Shown: positions 18,680 to 28,612, numbered from the stretch's first letter. The stretch: DNA of 64,000 nucleotides from Pseudooceanicola algae (GCF_003590145.2 NZ_CP060436.1:1956001-2020000), one strand, 5' to 3'. The notes: a model not told the origin generated them from the sequence alone. Translations and numbers: made by a program.

Positions 18680-19552
18680 ATGACAACGCTCGCAGATCCG
18701 ATCCGCCACCGGCGCCGCGCCGCCTCGACCAACATCATCCAGAAGGTCGCGTTGCTTCTTGCCGTGGTACTGGCGGTGGCCGCCATCCTGGCCCCGTTGA
18801 TCGCCCCCTTCGATCCGCTGGACCAGAGCCTGATCTCGCGGCTTCGCCCGCCCATCGGGTTTGACCGCTACAGCCCCGGTCACCTGGCGGGCACCGATGA
18901 ACTGGGGCGCGACGTGTTTTCGCGGGGCCTCTACGGGCTGCGCCTGACGCTGGCCCTTGCCTTTGGCGGCGCGGTCATCGGCCTCGGCATCGGGGGTCTG
19001 CTGGGGCTGATCGCGGGGCTGCGTCCGGGCTGGGCCGAGGATGGCATCATGGCGCTGGTCGACATGCAGATCGCCATTCCCTTTACCCTGGTTGCCCTGC
19101 TGGTGCTGGCGCTGCTCGGCTCTTCGCTGACCGTGCTGATCTTCGTGCTCGGCATCGCCGGCTGGGAACAATACGCCCGCATCGTGCGCGCCGAGGTGCG
19201 CCGCCTTGCCTCGCAGCCCTTTATCGAGGCCGCCCGCGCCGCAGGCGGGGGCACCGCCTACATCGCCCGCCGTCACCTGCTGCCCAATATCGTCTCGCCG
19301 CTTGTCGTGCAGTTCACGCTGGCCCTGTCGAATATCGTCATCCTGGAAAGCACGCTCAGCTTTCTCGGCCTTGGCGTGCAGCCCCCCACGCCCTCGCTCG
19401 GCTCGATGGTAGGGCTGGGGCGCGACTACATGCCGACCGCGCCATGGATCGTTCTGGTCCCCGCCGGGCTGATCGTGCTGCTGACCTTCACCGTGCAGAT
19501 CCTGGGCGACTGGCTGCGAGACCGCGCCGATGTCCGACTGCGCGACCGCTGA
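18680..19552 (+). CDS. Dpp/Opp-type ABC permease (DppC-like)
   Basis: 290 residues from ATG 18680, 13 bp after the dppB-like gene. The N-terminal region contains the first helix and the HLAGTDELGRDVFSRGLYG segment typical of DppC. The EAA-type loop lies around EAARAAGGGTAYIARRHLLP. The C-terminal block TLSFLGLGVQPPTPSLG is diagnostic. It pairs with the upstream permease; the binding protein follows after 63 bp. Confidence 0.87.
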   Translation: MTTLADPIRHRRRAASTNIIQKVALLLAVVLAVAAILAPLIAPFDPLDQSLISRLRPPIGFDRYSPGHLAGTDELGRDVFSRGLYGLRLTLALAFGGAVIGLGIGGLLGLIAGLRPGWAEDGIMALVDMQIAIPFTLVALLVLALLGSSLTVLIFVLGIAGWEQYARIVRAEVRRLASQPFIEAARAAGGGTAYIARRHLLPNIVSPLVVQFTLALSNIVILESTLSFLGLGVQPPTPSLGSMVGLGRDYMPTAPWIVLVPAGLIVLLTFTVQILGDWLRDRADVRLRDR

Positions 19553-19615
19553 CACCAACAAGAGCCGCTGCAAGCGGCCTCCGCCCATTTCCACCAAACC
19601 TTACCGGAGATTATC

Positions 19616-21169
19616 ATGTTCAGACTGATGCTCACCACCGCCCTCTCGGCCGGCCTTGCGACAACGGCCATGGCCGCGGATATCACCGTCGGCGCCGCCA
19701 ATGTCTCGTCCTACCTCGATCCGGGCCGCGACCATTCCAACGTCGGCTCGCAGTTCTACTACAACAGCTTCGACACGCTGATCGACCGCGACCACACCAA
19801 GCTGGAATCGGTCTGGGTCCCTGCCCTTGCAACGTCCTGGGAGCTTGTCGATCCCAAGACCATGGAGCTGAAACTGCGCGACGGCGTCACCTTCCACAAT
19901 GGCGAGGCAATGACCGCCGACGACGTGGTCTTCTCGCTCAACCGCATGTTCGAGGCCACCTTCGCCCCCTATGCCGTGCGCGCCAAGGACCGCCTGGGCA
20001 ACTTTACCAGCGCCGAGAAGGTCGATGATCTGACCGTGCGCATCCACGCCGAGCGCGAAGAGCCGCTTTGGGAAACCCTGGTCTCGCTTCAACAGATCAT
20101 GATCATCCCCGAAGATTACACCAAGGGTCTGACCGGCGATCCCGCCGTCGCCGAAGACAGCGACTACGAAGCCTTCTCGATGGCGCCTGTCGGCACCGGT
20201 CCCTACAAGGTCGCCGAATTCATGCCCGGCGAAAAGATCGTCTGGGAACGTTTTGACGACTTCTGGGGTGACATGGCCCCGCTGGATAGCGCCACGGTCG
20301 TGCAGATCTCGGAAACCGCCAGCCGCATCACCGCCCTGAAGACCGGCGAGGCCGATATCGTCACCAATATCGCCCCCGACCAACTGGCGCTGATCGACAA
20401 CGACGCGAACCTCAAGACCGAAGGCAGCGCCACGGCCCTGTTCCACGTCATGATCATGAACCAGAACAACCCCAAACTGGAAGACCCGCGCATCCGTCAG
20501 GCGATGAGCCTGGCCATCGACCGCGACACGCTGAACGCGGCGCTGTGGCAGGGCAAGGCGATCGTGCCCTCCACCCATACCATGAAAGAGATGGGCGACC
20601 TCTACATGCCCAACCTCGTGACCTTTGAATATGACCCTGAAAAGGCGAAGGCCCTGCTGGAAGACGCCGGCTACGACGGGTTCGAGATCACCTATGACAC
20701 CGCCGCGACCTATTACACCAACGGTCTTCTGGCCGCGCAGGCGATCATGGAAATGTGGGCCGCCGTCGGCATCAACGGCCGCGTCAACGTGCAGGACCAA
20801 TGGTCCGGCAACGACCCCGAGATGATGGCGCGCAACTGGTCGAACCCGATGTATTTTGCCGACCCCTTCGGCAGCTTCGGCGTGATGTGGGCCCCGAACG
20901 GCCCGTCCCAGGGCGAAGGCCGCTTCAACACAGACGCCGATTACGCCGAGAAATGGGATCGTTTCCGCTTCTCCAAGGACGTCGAGGCCCGTCGCGAGGC
21001 CTATGCCGAGCTGATGGAGCGGATCAAGCAGGACCCGCCCGTGCTGCCGCTGTACCGCCCGTTCGAAAGCTGGGGCATGAAGCAGTCGGTCAACTGGGCG
21101 CCGCAGCCCGGCCATATCCCCTATGTGCTCGACTTCCGCGCTGGCGCCATCTCGCTCGCCGGTAGCTGA
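19616..21169 (+). CDS. Periplasmic solute-binding protein, family 5 (Dpp/Opp type)
   Basis: 517 residues with a signal peptide (cleavage near AGLATTAMAA) and the usual SBP-family-5 features: LDPGRDHSNVGSQFYYNSFD near the start, then WELVDPKTMELKLRDGVTFH and DDVVFSLNRM. A good GGAG site precedes the ATG. It delivers the substrate to the DppB/DppC-like permeases. The family binds peptides, nickel chelates, glycosides and other compounds; the two phosphatase genes in the operon point to an organophosphate, but that is inference. Confidence 0.88.
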   Translation: MFRLMLTTALSAGLATTAMAADITVGAANVSSYLDPGRDHSNVGSQFYYNSFDTLIDRDHTKLESVWVPALATSWELVDPKTMELKLRDGVTFHNGEAMTADDVVFSLNRMFEATFAPYAVRAKDRLGNFTSAEKVDDLTVRIHAEREEPLWETLVSLQQIMIIPEDYTKGLTGDPAVAEDSDYEAFSMAPVGTGPYKVAEFMPGEKIVWERFDDFWGDMAPLDSATVVQISETASRITALKTGEADIVTNIAPDQLALIDNDANLKTEGSATALFHVMIMNQNNPKLEDPRIRQAMSLAIDRDTLNAALWQGKAIVPSTHTMKEMGDLYMPNLVTFEYDPEKAKALLEDAGYDGFEITYDTAATYYTNGLLAAQAIMEMWAAVGINGRVNVQDQWSGNDPEMMARNWSNPMYFADPFGSFGVMWAPNGPSQGEGRFNTDADYAEKWDRFRFSKDVEARREAYAELMERIKQDPPVLPLYRPFESWGMKQSVNWAPQPGHIPYVLDFRAGAISLAGS

Positions 21170-21253
21170 TCGCCGGCTGATTGCCCCCGGGCCGGGCGGC
21201 GCGTTGCTGCCCGGTTCTTTCTCTCTTTCCCTTTCTCATCCCGGAACCCCGCC

Positions 21254-22096
21254 ATGACCCGCATCGCCATTGTCACCGATATTCACCACGGCGCCCCCTC
21301 GCATACCAAACGCGGCGATACGGCGCTGGAATTGCTGGCCGATTTCACCCGCTGGGCCAATGCCGAGGGCCCCGACATGATCCTTGATCTGGGCGACCGC
21401 ATTTCCGACATCGACGCCGCCACCGATGACAGGCTGGAGCGCGAAGTGGCGCAGGCCCTGTCGCATCTGGACGCGCCGATCCACCACATCTGCGGCAACC
21501 ATGACCGCGATCACCTGAGCGTGGCCGACAACGAAACGATCCTGGGCAGCCCCCTGCAAAGTGAGGTCATCGACCTTGGCGACTGGCAGTTGGCGCTCTG
21601 GCGCGCGGATGCCCGTATCCACCGTGATACCGCCACACCCGGTTTCGATCTGCCCGAGGCCGATCTGCTCTGGCTGTCGCGGATGGCCCAGCGGGCGGAC
21701 AAGCCGACGCTGGTGGCCAGCCATGTCCCGGTTTCCGGTCACAGCCAGATCGGGAACTACTACTTCCAGCGCAATGCGTCCGTATCGACCTACCCGCAGG
21801 CGGACCGCGCGCGCCAGGCGCTGGCGCAGGCCCGAGTGCCCGTCGCCTGCATCGCCGGGCACGTCCATTGGAACACGGTCACCACCGTCGATGGCATCCC
21901 CCACATGACCCAGCAAAGCCTGACCGAAAGCTTCACCACCGGCGGCGAACCCGCCCGTGCCTGGGGCATGGTGACCCTTGGCGAAACGCTGCACTGGCAG
22001 GTCCACGGCGATGACCCCTTCGAGGCCCGGCTGAGCCCCGGCCGTCGCTGGACCCCGCCGCTGGCACCCTTCCTGCAAAGCCTGGCCGCCGAATGA
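21254..22096 (+). CDS. Calcineurin-like metallophosphoesterase
   Basis: 280 residues with all metallophosphoesterase motifs in order: D-x-H in IAIVTDIHHG, GD in ILDLGDRISD, GNHD in HICGNHDRDH, a conserved His in LVASHVPVSG, and GHVHWNT near the end. No signal peptide is seen, so it probably acts in the cytoplasm. It overlaps the next gene by ATGA and follows the binding-protein gene. Members of this class often cleave phosphodiesters (cyclic nucleotides, glycerophosphodiesters). With the HAD phosphatase it could release phosphate in two steps from an imported diester. Confidence 0.86.
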   Translation: MTRIAIVTDIHHGAPSHTKRGDTALELLADFTRWANAEGPDMILDLGDRISDIDAATDDRLEREVAQALSHLDAPIHHICGNHDRDHLSVADNETILGSPLQSEVIDLGDWQLALWRADARIHRDTATPGFDLPEADLLWLSRMAQRADKPTLVASHVPVSGHSQIGNYYFQRNASVSTYPQADRARQALAQARVPVACIAGHVHWNTVTTVDGIPHMTQQSLTESFTTGGEPARAWGMVTLGETLHWQVHGDDPFEARLSPGRRWTPPLAPFLQSLAAE

Positions 22097-23754
22097 CCCT
22101 GCGCCCTGACATTCTTCCGCTGCTGTCGGTCAAGGATCTGCGCATTGCCTTTGGCGATGTGCAGGCCGTCCATGGCCTGTCCTTCGATATCCACCGGGGC
22201 GAGACGCTGGCGCTGGTCGGCGAAAGCGGCTCGGGCAAATCCGCGACCGCCCTGTCGATCCTGCGCCTGATCGAGCGTGAAGGCGGGCGCATCAACGGCG
22301 GTACGATCCGGCTTGGCACCGAGGATCCGGTCGAGATCACGACCCTGCCCCCCGCCGACCTGCGCGCACTGCGTGGTGACCGCATCGCGATGGTGTTCCA
22401 GGAACCGATGACCTCGCTCAACCCGGTCATGCGGATCGGGCGGCAGATGACGGAAACGCTGCGCCTGCATCGCGGCCTTTCCGGGGGCGCGGCGCGCGCG
22501 GCGGCGCTTGCCGCCCTCGACCGGGTCAGGATCCCCGAGCCCGCGCGGCGTCTGGACCAATATCCCCACGAACTTTCAGGCGGGCTGCGCCAGCGCGTCA
22601 TGATCGCCATGGCCCTGGCCTGCGAACCCGAAGTGCTGATCGCGGACGAACCCACCACCGCGCTCGACGTGACCACGCAGGCCGAGATCCTGACCCTGCT
22701 GCGCGATCTTCAGCGCGATATGGGCATGGCCGTGTTGTTCATTACCCATGACCTTGGCGTGGTCGCCGAAATCGCGGACCGCGTGGTCGTCATGCAGGAT
22801 GGCCGCAAGGTCGAAGAAGGCCACACCGGGGCGCTTTTCGCCACCCCCCGCCATCCCTATACACGCGAGCTTGTCGCCGCATCGCCGCGCCTCGGCGCCG
22901 GGGCGCCCGCGCCCTTGCAAGGGGCGAAGACGCTGCTGAGCACCCGCAACCTCTGCACCAGCTACGGCGGTACATCCCTGCTGTCACGCAAGGCCCCGAC
23001 ACCCGTGGTGCGCGATGTTTCCCTGACCCTTTCCCGTGGCGAGACGCTTGGGCTGGTCGGGGAATCGGGCTGCGGCAAATCCACCCTCGCGCGCTCGATC
23101 CTGCGGCTGATCGAACCGACCTCGGGCGTGATCGACCTTGAGGGCACGCCGATCACCGGCCTGTCGCCCCAGGCGCTGAAGCCCTACCGGGCCCGCATTC
23201 AGATGGTGTTCCAGGATCCCTATGCCTCGCTCAATCCGCGCATGAGCATTCGCGACCTGGTCACCGAACCCGCCTTCCTGCACGGCGTGGCGCGCGGCGC
23301 CGACCGCAGCGCCCTTGCCGCCAATCTGCTTGCCCGTGTCGGTCTGCCCCCGGACGCCGCGGACCGCTATCCGCACCAGTTCTCCGGCGGTCAGCGACAG
23401 CGGATCTGCATCGCGCGCGCCCTGTCCGTGCGCCCGGCGATCATCGTTGCGGACGAAGCCGTCTCGGCGCTCGATGTGTCCAACGCCCGGCGGATCACCG
23501 ACCTGATGGCGGATATCCAGCGCCGCGAGGGCCTTTCGTTCCTGTTCATCAGCCACGATATCGCCGTGGTCGAACGCGTCAGCCATCGCATCGCCGTGAT
23601 GTACAAGGGCGAAATCGTCGAAACCGGGCCGACCAACGAAGTGCTCGGCGCACCGCAGCATCCCTACACCCGCCGTCTGCTGGCCGCCGTGCCCAAAGGC
23701 GCGCCCGAACGCCTGATCCAAGCGCCATCCCCGGAGCTGGTCGATGCCTCTTGA
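22093..23754 (+). CDS. Fused double ABC ATPase (DppD-DppF-like)
   Basis: 553 residues carrying two complete ATPase domains, which in the E. coli Dpp system are separate proteins. Domain one: Walker A GESGSGKSATALS, signature ELSGGLRQRVMIAMALA, Walker B EVLIADEPTTALD. Domain two: Walker A GESGCGKSTLARS, signature QFSGGQRQRICIARAL, Walker B IIVADEAVSALD. Each is followed by the oligopeptide-type tail (HPYTRELV and HPYTRRLLAAVP). It energises the DppB/DppC-like permeases and is the last gene of the operon, starting on the metallophosphoesterase stop codon. Confidence 0.9.
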   Translation: MTLRPDILPLLSVKDLRIAFGDVQAVHGLSFDIHRGETLALVGESGSGKSATALSILRLIEREGGRINGGTIRLGTEDPVEITTLPPADLRALRGDRIAMVFQEPMTSLNPVMRIGRQMTETLRLHRGLSGGAARAAALAALDRVRIPEPARRLDQYPHELSGGLRQRVMIAMALACEPEVLIADEPTTALDVTTQAEILTLLRDLQRDMGMAVLFITHDLGVVAEIADRVVVMQDGRKVEEGHTGALFATPRHPYTRELVAASPRLGAGAPAPLQGAKTLLSTRNLCTSYGGTSLLSRKAPTPVVRDVSLTLSRGETLGLVGESGCGKSTLARSILRLIEPTSGVIDLEGTPITGLSPQALKPYRARIQMVFQDPYASLNPRMSIRDLVTEPAFLHGVARGADRSALAANLLARVGLPPDAADRYPHQFSGGQRQRICIARALSVRPAIIVADEAVSALDVSNARRITDLMADIQRREGLSFLFISHDIAVVERVSHRIAVMYKGEIVETGPTNEVLGAPQHPYTRRLLAAVPKGAPERLIQAPSPELVDAS

Positions 23755-23770
23755 GGGGTATCGGCTAACC

Positions 23771-24103
23771 TCATCCACGGCCCCTCCGGGCCAGTCTTGG
23801 GCAGACCGCCCCCATCCTGCAGCATAGTTTCACGAACTGCGCGCAGGTCCGGCGGATGGCCGGGCCGTTGTCACGCCGGAAGTCGGCGATGGTTTCATGG
23901 TCGGGCGCCAGGCGACCCCAGGGGCGACAAGCTATCGTTGACCCCGGAGCGGCATCGCCGAATATGCCGATCGAGGAGCGTAAATCATTTCCGGCCGAAG
24001 GCCCGAGCGCAGGGCAGCGAACCTGCTGCCTGCGGATCAGTCCACTTGTCAGCGTGATCCGCACTGCATGCTGGCGGAATTGGTCCACCGGTTTCAGCCC
24101 CAT
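23771..24103 (-). pseudogene. Decayed transposase fragment (IS1182-like)
   Basis: An open frame of 110 residues whose C-terminal third reads GRLAPDHETIADFRRDNGPA followed by IRRTCAQFVKLCCRMG, a well-known block of IS1182-type transposases (DUF772-related). The rest of the frame has no transposase similarity and the catalytic domain is missing, so this is a remnant. It fills most of the 543-bp gap (23755-24297) between the transporter operon and the cytochrome gene; I saw no terminal inverted repeats. Family assignment rests on one motif. Confidence 0.6.
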
Positions 24104-24297
24104 AGGTCACCTCCCTTGTTGCATAAAACGCTACCAAAGGAGAGGCGTCAAACCGCGGCAGGTCCAGACCAGGGCCCGGCGTGTGCGGGAAGAAAAGTGA
24201 CAGGATCGTGCGAAATTTGCCAATCCTGTGCTATGCCGGACCCGTTCAGGGCCCGACGGCCCGGATGAACGATGCCAGGCTGGGAGGGGAGCTTATC

Positions 24298-27291
24298 ATG
24301 CGTCATCACATCGGGGCCTTCGGCCTATGTCTGTGTCTTTTGCCCTTCGCGGCCACGGCGCGGGACGATGCGCTGCCGCTGCCGTCCTCCCTGCCGCTGC
24401 TGGATTACCAGTCGCAGCTTTACCCCTTCATCGCCGGGCGCGCGTTTGCTGCCCAAGGCTGGACCCGGGACAAGCGCTGGCGCGATACCGGGCCTTTCGT
24501 CATGGGCACCTCCTATGGCATCCACCCGGCCGTGCGGATCTATTATTCGCCCGAGGTGATCGCCTGGCTTGAAGGTGGGCGGCTGGGGACGGTGCCGGAC
24601 GGCGCGATGGTGGTCAAGGAAATGGCGACCCCTCCGGCGGCTCGTTACATAACCTACCGCGAGATGCTGGAATACCTGCATCCCGACGATCCCGAGGCGG
24701 TCGAGGCCGAGATGCTCGACTTCCTGCGCAAGGACGGGGGCCTGAACTGGACCGTCATGGTCAAGGACAGCGCGGTGTCCTACGGCGGGTGGTTCTTTGC
24801 CTCGGTCGACGCCTCGGCCAAGGTCGACGATTTCGCGCCTCCCTTTGCGCCGGCCTCGGGGCAGGCCGGGGATGGCATGTGCATGCGCTGCCACGCCTCC
24901 GCCGCCGAAGAACTGGTCTTCTCGGCGCTCGACAATGTCGAAGGCTATCCCGGCGAGCCGCTGAACTTTCGTGTGGACGAGACCTGGCGGAACATGACGG
25001 ACCAGCCGCCCGGCAGAATGAACCTGCCGATCCAGCAACGCCCCGCCCGAGGACAGTCCGAGGCGGCATTGATCGAGGACTACTTTCACAACGATAACGC
25101 CTTCGACAAATCCAACGCGGAGGCAGGGGGCGATCCTGTCCGGCGACCCACCGCGAACCCGGATTTCGTTCGGACGTTCCCGCCCGTGGACGGGATCGCG
25201 GTCGAGGCAAGCGCGGTACATCCCATGCCCAGCCAGTGGCTTGACCATGTGCCGTCGCGCCCGGATGGTCCGCAACATTTCCTGACCTCGGACAATTGCC
25301 TTGGCTGTCATGGTGGCCTTGGCGGCGCGCCTTCGGGGATCGCCATGTTCCTGCAGACGGGGCCGGACTATGGCGAAGGCTACGACATCTCGGAATATAG
25401 CGAATGGCGCTGGTCCCCTATGGGTCTCGCGGGGCGCGATCCGGTCTTCTTCGCGCAGCTTGAAAGCGAATTTGCCCTGCTGGAGAAGGCAGGCACGGGC
25501 GATTTGTCCGATGCGCTTGGCACGACCTGTCTGTCCTGCCATGGCGCGATGGGGCAGCGGCAGTTGCAGATCGACGCAAAGGCCAGCCCCGAGGCCGGCC
25601 TGGATCCGAATGCCTTCAAGCTTGATTACATGGCGCTGCATGCACCGCTGACCAAGGCCGAGGAAGCCCGGCAGAAGGCCGAGGGCACCTTTGACTATCA
25701 CCAATACGGCAACCTTGCCCGCGAAGGGGTGTCCTGCGCGGTCTGTCACCATATCGCCCCGCCTGAGCGGGCCGAAGGGCAGCCGGATTACAACACGCTC
25801 GACACCTACCTGATGAACGGCACCACCGGTCGCTTTCGCATGACCGAGGCCGACCGCCTGATCGGGCCCTATTCCGACGTGCGCACGACGCCGATGGAAC
25901 ATGCCATGGGGATCACCCCGGTGCAGGACGACTACATCAAGGACAGCGAGCTTTGCGGGGCCTGTCACACGATCAACCTGCCCAACGTCGATGCCGATAC
26001 AGCGGTGCCGCTGGACGGCTATACCGAGGCCGATCAGAAGGTCTTCAACCAGGCGGCCGGCAATGGCGCGAATTTCCTGAAGGACAGCTATGGGGTGACC
26101 TACCCCGAGGGGCTGACGGACTTCCAGCATTCGGTGGAACAGGCGACCTATCTTGAATGGGTCAACAGCAGCTACAGCGAAGACGCGACCGCGCAGTCCT
26201 GCCAGGATTGCCACATGAAATCCGACTTCCGCAGCGCGGATGGCACGGTGTCGCTGGACGGGATCACCACGCAGATCGCCACCATCCAGGACACGACCCT
26301 GCCGGAGGTGGCCAACCTCCTGCCGCAGGACGAGGTCAACGTGCCGATGCGCGACGGCTATCGCAGACACAGCTTCGTCGGGCTGAACGTCTTCATGGTC
26401 GAGATGATGCGCCAGTTCCGCACCGAAATGGGCCTGGCCCAGACCCAGCCCATGACCTACGCCACGAATGGCGCGCAGCTTTCGATCGACACCATGGCAC
26501 AGCAGGCGCGCGAGGAAACGGCAGATATCGGGCTGTCGCTCAGCACGGGCGGCGACGGGATCGTGGCCGATGTCACCGTGACCAACCTCACGGGGCACCG
26601 GCTGCCCTCGGGTGTGGGGTTCCGGCGCGCCTTTCTCGAACTGCGCGCGCTTGATGGGGCGGGCAAGACGCTCTGGTGCTCTGGCTGCACCGACGGTGCA
26701 GGGGTGATCGTGGATGGCGATCAGATGCAGCTCAGCACCGAATTCCTGGACCAGCAGCCCGAAGGGGCGGAGACCCCGCTGTTCCAGCCGCACCACCGGG
26801 TGGTCACGTCACAGGACCAGGTGCAGATCTACGAGGAACTGACCCGCAACGCCGAAGGGGCCTTTACCACAAGCTTCGTGCATCGTGTCTCGCACCCCAA
26901 GGACAACCGCCTGTTGCCCCATGGCGCGCTGACACCGGGCACGCCTGCCTTCGCCGCCAAGTTCGGCGAGAGCGAGGTCACATCCGCTTTCATGAAGGCC
27001 ACCCTTCCTGAAGGCGGTGCCGTCGAAGATCCGGATTTCACTGCCGGGTCGGATCGGATCGAATATCGCATTCCCCTCGGCGCGGGCATTGATCCGACCG
27101 ATGTCACAGTGACAGCGACGCTCTATTCGCAGGCTATCCCACCCTATTACCTCAAGCAGCGGTTCGAGACGGCGCCCGAGGGACCCGCCACCCGGCGTCT
27201 CTATTACCTTGCCAGCCACCTTCAGACCGAGGGCACGCTGATCGAGGACTGGAAACTGGCCACCGGCAGCGCCACGGCAAAGCTGCCCTGA
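24298..27291 (+). CDS. Multihaem cytochrome c with N-terminal cytochrome P460-like domain
   Basis: 997 residues from ATG 24298 (AGGGGAG site just upstream), with a signal peptide (LCLLPFAATARD). Six CXXCH haem sites start near residues 195, 334, 411, 480, 553 and 635; a CSGCT later lacks the His. Residues 30-200 resemble cytochrome P460: MGTSYGIHPAVRIYYSP, DGAMVVKEMA and WTVMVKDSAVSYGGWFF, ending in the first CXXCH. The other five haems lie in the middle. The C-terminal 350 residues are haem-free beta-rich sequence (VTNLTGHRLPSGVGFRRAF). P460 enzymes oxidise hydroxylamine or related nitrogen compounds; here the activity is only inferred. A serine hydrolase follows. Confidence 0.8.
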   Translation: MRHHIGAFGLCLCLLPFAATARDDALPLPSSLPLLDYQSQLYPFIAGRAFAAQGWTRDKRWRDTGPFVMGTSYGIHPAVRIYYSPEVIAWLEGGRLGTVPDGAMVVKEMATPPAARYITYREMLEYLHPDDPEAVEAEMLDFLRKDGGLNWTVMVKDSAVSYGGWFFASVDASAKVDDFAPPFAPASGQAGDGMCMRCHASAAEELVFSALDNVEGYPGEPLNFRVDETWRNMTDQPPGRMNLPIQQRPARGQSEAALIEDYFHNDNAFDKSNAEAGGDPVRRPTANPDFVRTFPPVDGIAVEASAVHPMPSQWLDHVPSRPDGPQHFLTSDNCLGCHGGLGGAPSGIAMFLQTGPDYGEGYDISEYSEWRWSPMGLAGRDPVFFAQLESEFALLEKAGTGDLSDALGTTCLSCHGAMGQRQLQIDAKASPEAGLDPNAFKLDYMALHAPLTKAEEARQKAEGTFDYHQYGNLAREGVSCAVCHHIAPPERAEGQPDYNTLDTYLMNGTTGRFRMTEADRLIGPYSDVRTTPMEHAMGITPVQDDYIKDSELCGACHTINLPNVDADTAVPLDGYTEADQKVFNQAAGNGANFLKDSYGVTYPEGLTDFQHSVEQATYLEWVNSSYSEDATAQSCQDCHMKSDFRSADGTVSLDGITTQIATIQDTTLPEVANLLPQDEVNVPMRDGYRRHSFVGLNVFMVEMMRQFRTEMGLAQTQPMTYATNGAQLSIDTMAQQAREETADIGLSLSTGGDGIVADVTVTNLTGHRLPSGVGFRRAFLELRALDGAGKTLWCSGCTDGAGVIVDGDQMQLSTEFLDQQPEGAETPLFQPHHRVVTSQDQVQIYEELTRNAEGAFTTSFVHRVSHPKDNRLLPHGALTPGTPAFAAKFGESEVTSAFMKATLPEGGAVEDPDFTAGSDRIEYRIPLGAGIDPTDVTVTATLYSQAIPPYYLKQRFETAPEGPATRRLYYLASHLQTEGTLIEDWKLATGSATAKLP

Positions 27292-27367
27292 TGTGCCGCC
27301 GTGCGTCCGCCGGGCACTCAAGGCAAGGCGCTGTTCGGCCTACTATTCGTCCCGGAGGATCACTACA

Positions 27368-28612
27368 TTGAACCTCTTTCGATTTCCGACGTTCCTCGCG
27401 GCAGCCCTTGGGGGCGCGGCGCTGACCTTTGCCTCCATCGCGATTGCCGATACCGGGGCCTGCATTCCGGATCCTGCAGCCCTGATGAAGATCCCCCGCG
27501 GACCGGATGCGCCGCTGCCGGATGCGTTGGCCGCGCGATTGGATGCGGTCGTACGCGCGGTCCTGCCACTGGCCGCCGCGCCGGGGATCATCGCCGGTGT
27601 GCAGACCCCCGAGGGCCGGTGGAGCGCGGCATACGGCATGGCGGATCCCGCGGTGGGGACGGCGATGCAGACAGGCCTGCACACCCGGATCGGCTCGCTT
27701 ACCAAGACCTTCACCGCCACCTTGCTGATGAAGCTCGCGGACAACAGCGCACTGTCGTTGGACGACCCGATCTCGGCCTATGTCGAGGATATCCCGAACG
27801 GAGAGCACATTTCCCTGCGCATGCTGGCCAACATGACCAGCGGGCTGCCGAACTACACGCTGACCGAGGCTTTCTGGACCGATTTTGCTTCCGACTCCGG
27901 GCGCGTCTATGCGCCGGAGGACCTGCTTTCCTACATCGCTACCGAGCCGCCGCTGTTCGAACCGGGCACGCAGTTCGATTATTCCAACACCAACACCGTG
28001 CTGCTGGGGATGGTGATCGAACAGGTCAGCGGACAGCCCATCGGCGATACCCTGCGGGCCGAGATCATCGAGCCGCTCGGCCTTGGCGCGACGGTCTGGC
28101 CGGGCCGGTCGGCCAGGATGCCCGAGCCGCTGGCGCATGGCTTCACCCTGCAGGGCGAGAATGTTTCGCCCGACGCGCCGTTGGATGCGACCTTCTGGAA
28201 CCCGTCCTGGGGCTGGACGGCGGGCGAGATGATCTCGACCCTCGACGACCTGATGATCTACGGTCAGGCGCTGGCCAGCGGGCAGGGTCTGCTGCGCGAG
28301 CCGGCGCAGGCAGCGCGGCTGTCCTCGATACCCGAGCACGGCGGCTACGGCATCGGGCTGGTCTGCGCAGGCGGCTGGATCGGCCATACCGGCGCATTGC
28401 CCGGCTACAACACGACGCTTTACCACGACGCCAACAGCGCCACGACGGTGGTGGTCCAGGCCAACAGCGACATCCCCGCAAGCGATTGCGGCGACATGGA
28501 TGTGCTGCCCGACAACCCGGAAGGCGTCGTTTGCGCCTTGCCGGCGACACGGGTTTTCACCGCGCTCTCGGCAGCACTAGGTAATGAATTCGTCCAGTCC
28601 TCGGCAGACTAG
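27368..28612 (+). CDS. Exported serine hydrolase, class C beta-lactamase family
   Basis: 414 residues from a TTG start at 27368, chosen because GGAGG lies 9 nt upstream and a signal peptide begins there (FLAAALGGAALTFASIAIAD). The frame is open further upstream, to 27293. Catalytic motifs are present: SxxK in GSLTKTFTATLL, YxN-like in FDYSNTNTVLLG and HTG in IGHTGALPGYNT. The family includes D-alanyl carboxypeptidases, esterases and beta-lactamases, which cannot be told apart here. Only 76 bp separate it from the multihaem cytochrome gene, so they may be cotranscribed, but no functional link is evident. Confidence 0.85.
   Translation: MNLFRFPTFLAAALGGAALTFASIAIADTGACIPDPAALMKIPRGPDAPLPDALAARLDAVVRAVLPLAAAPGIIAGVQTPEGRWSAAYGMADPAVGTAMQTGLHTRIGSLTKTFTATLLMKLADNSALSLDDPISAYVEDIPNGEHISLRMLANMTSGLPNYTLTEAFWTDFASDSGRVYAPEDLLSYIATEPPLFEPGTQFDYSNTNTVLLGMVIEQVSGQPIGDTLRAEIIEPLGLGATVWPGRSARMPEPLAHGFTLQGENVSPDAPLDATFWNPSWGWTAGEMISTLDDLMIYGQALASGQGLLREPAQAARLSSIPEHGGYGIGLVCAGGWIGHTGALPGYNTTLYHDANSATTVVVQANSDIPASDCGDMDVLPDNPEGVVCALPATRVFTALSAALGNEFVQSSAD

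Noticed and set aside
24325-26796. Long antisense open frame opposite the cytochrome gene
   Set aside because: GC-rich codon shadow; the sense frame has haem motifs, a signal peptide and a ribosome-binding site. The same reasoning removed long antisense frames opposite nrdJ, hisS and dnaE.
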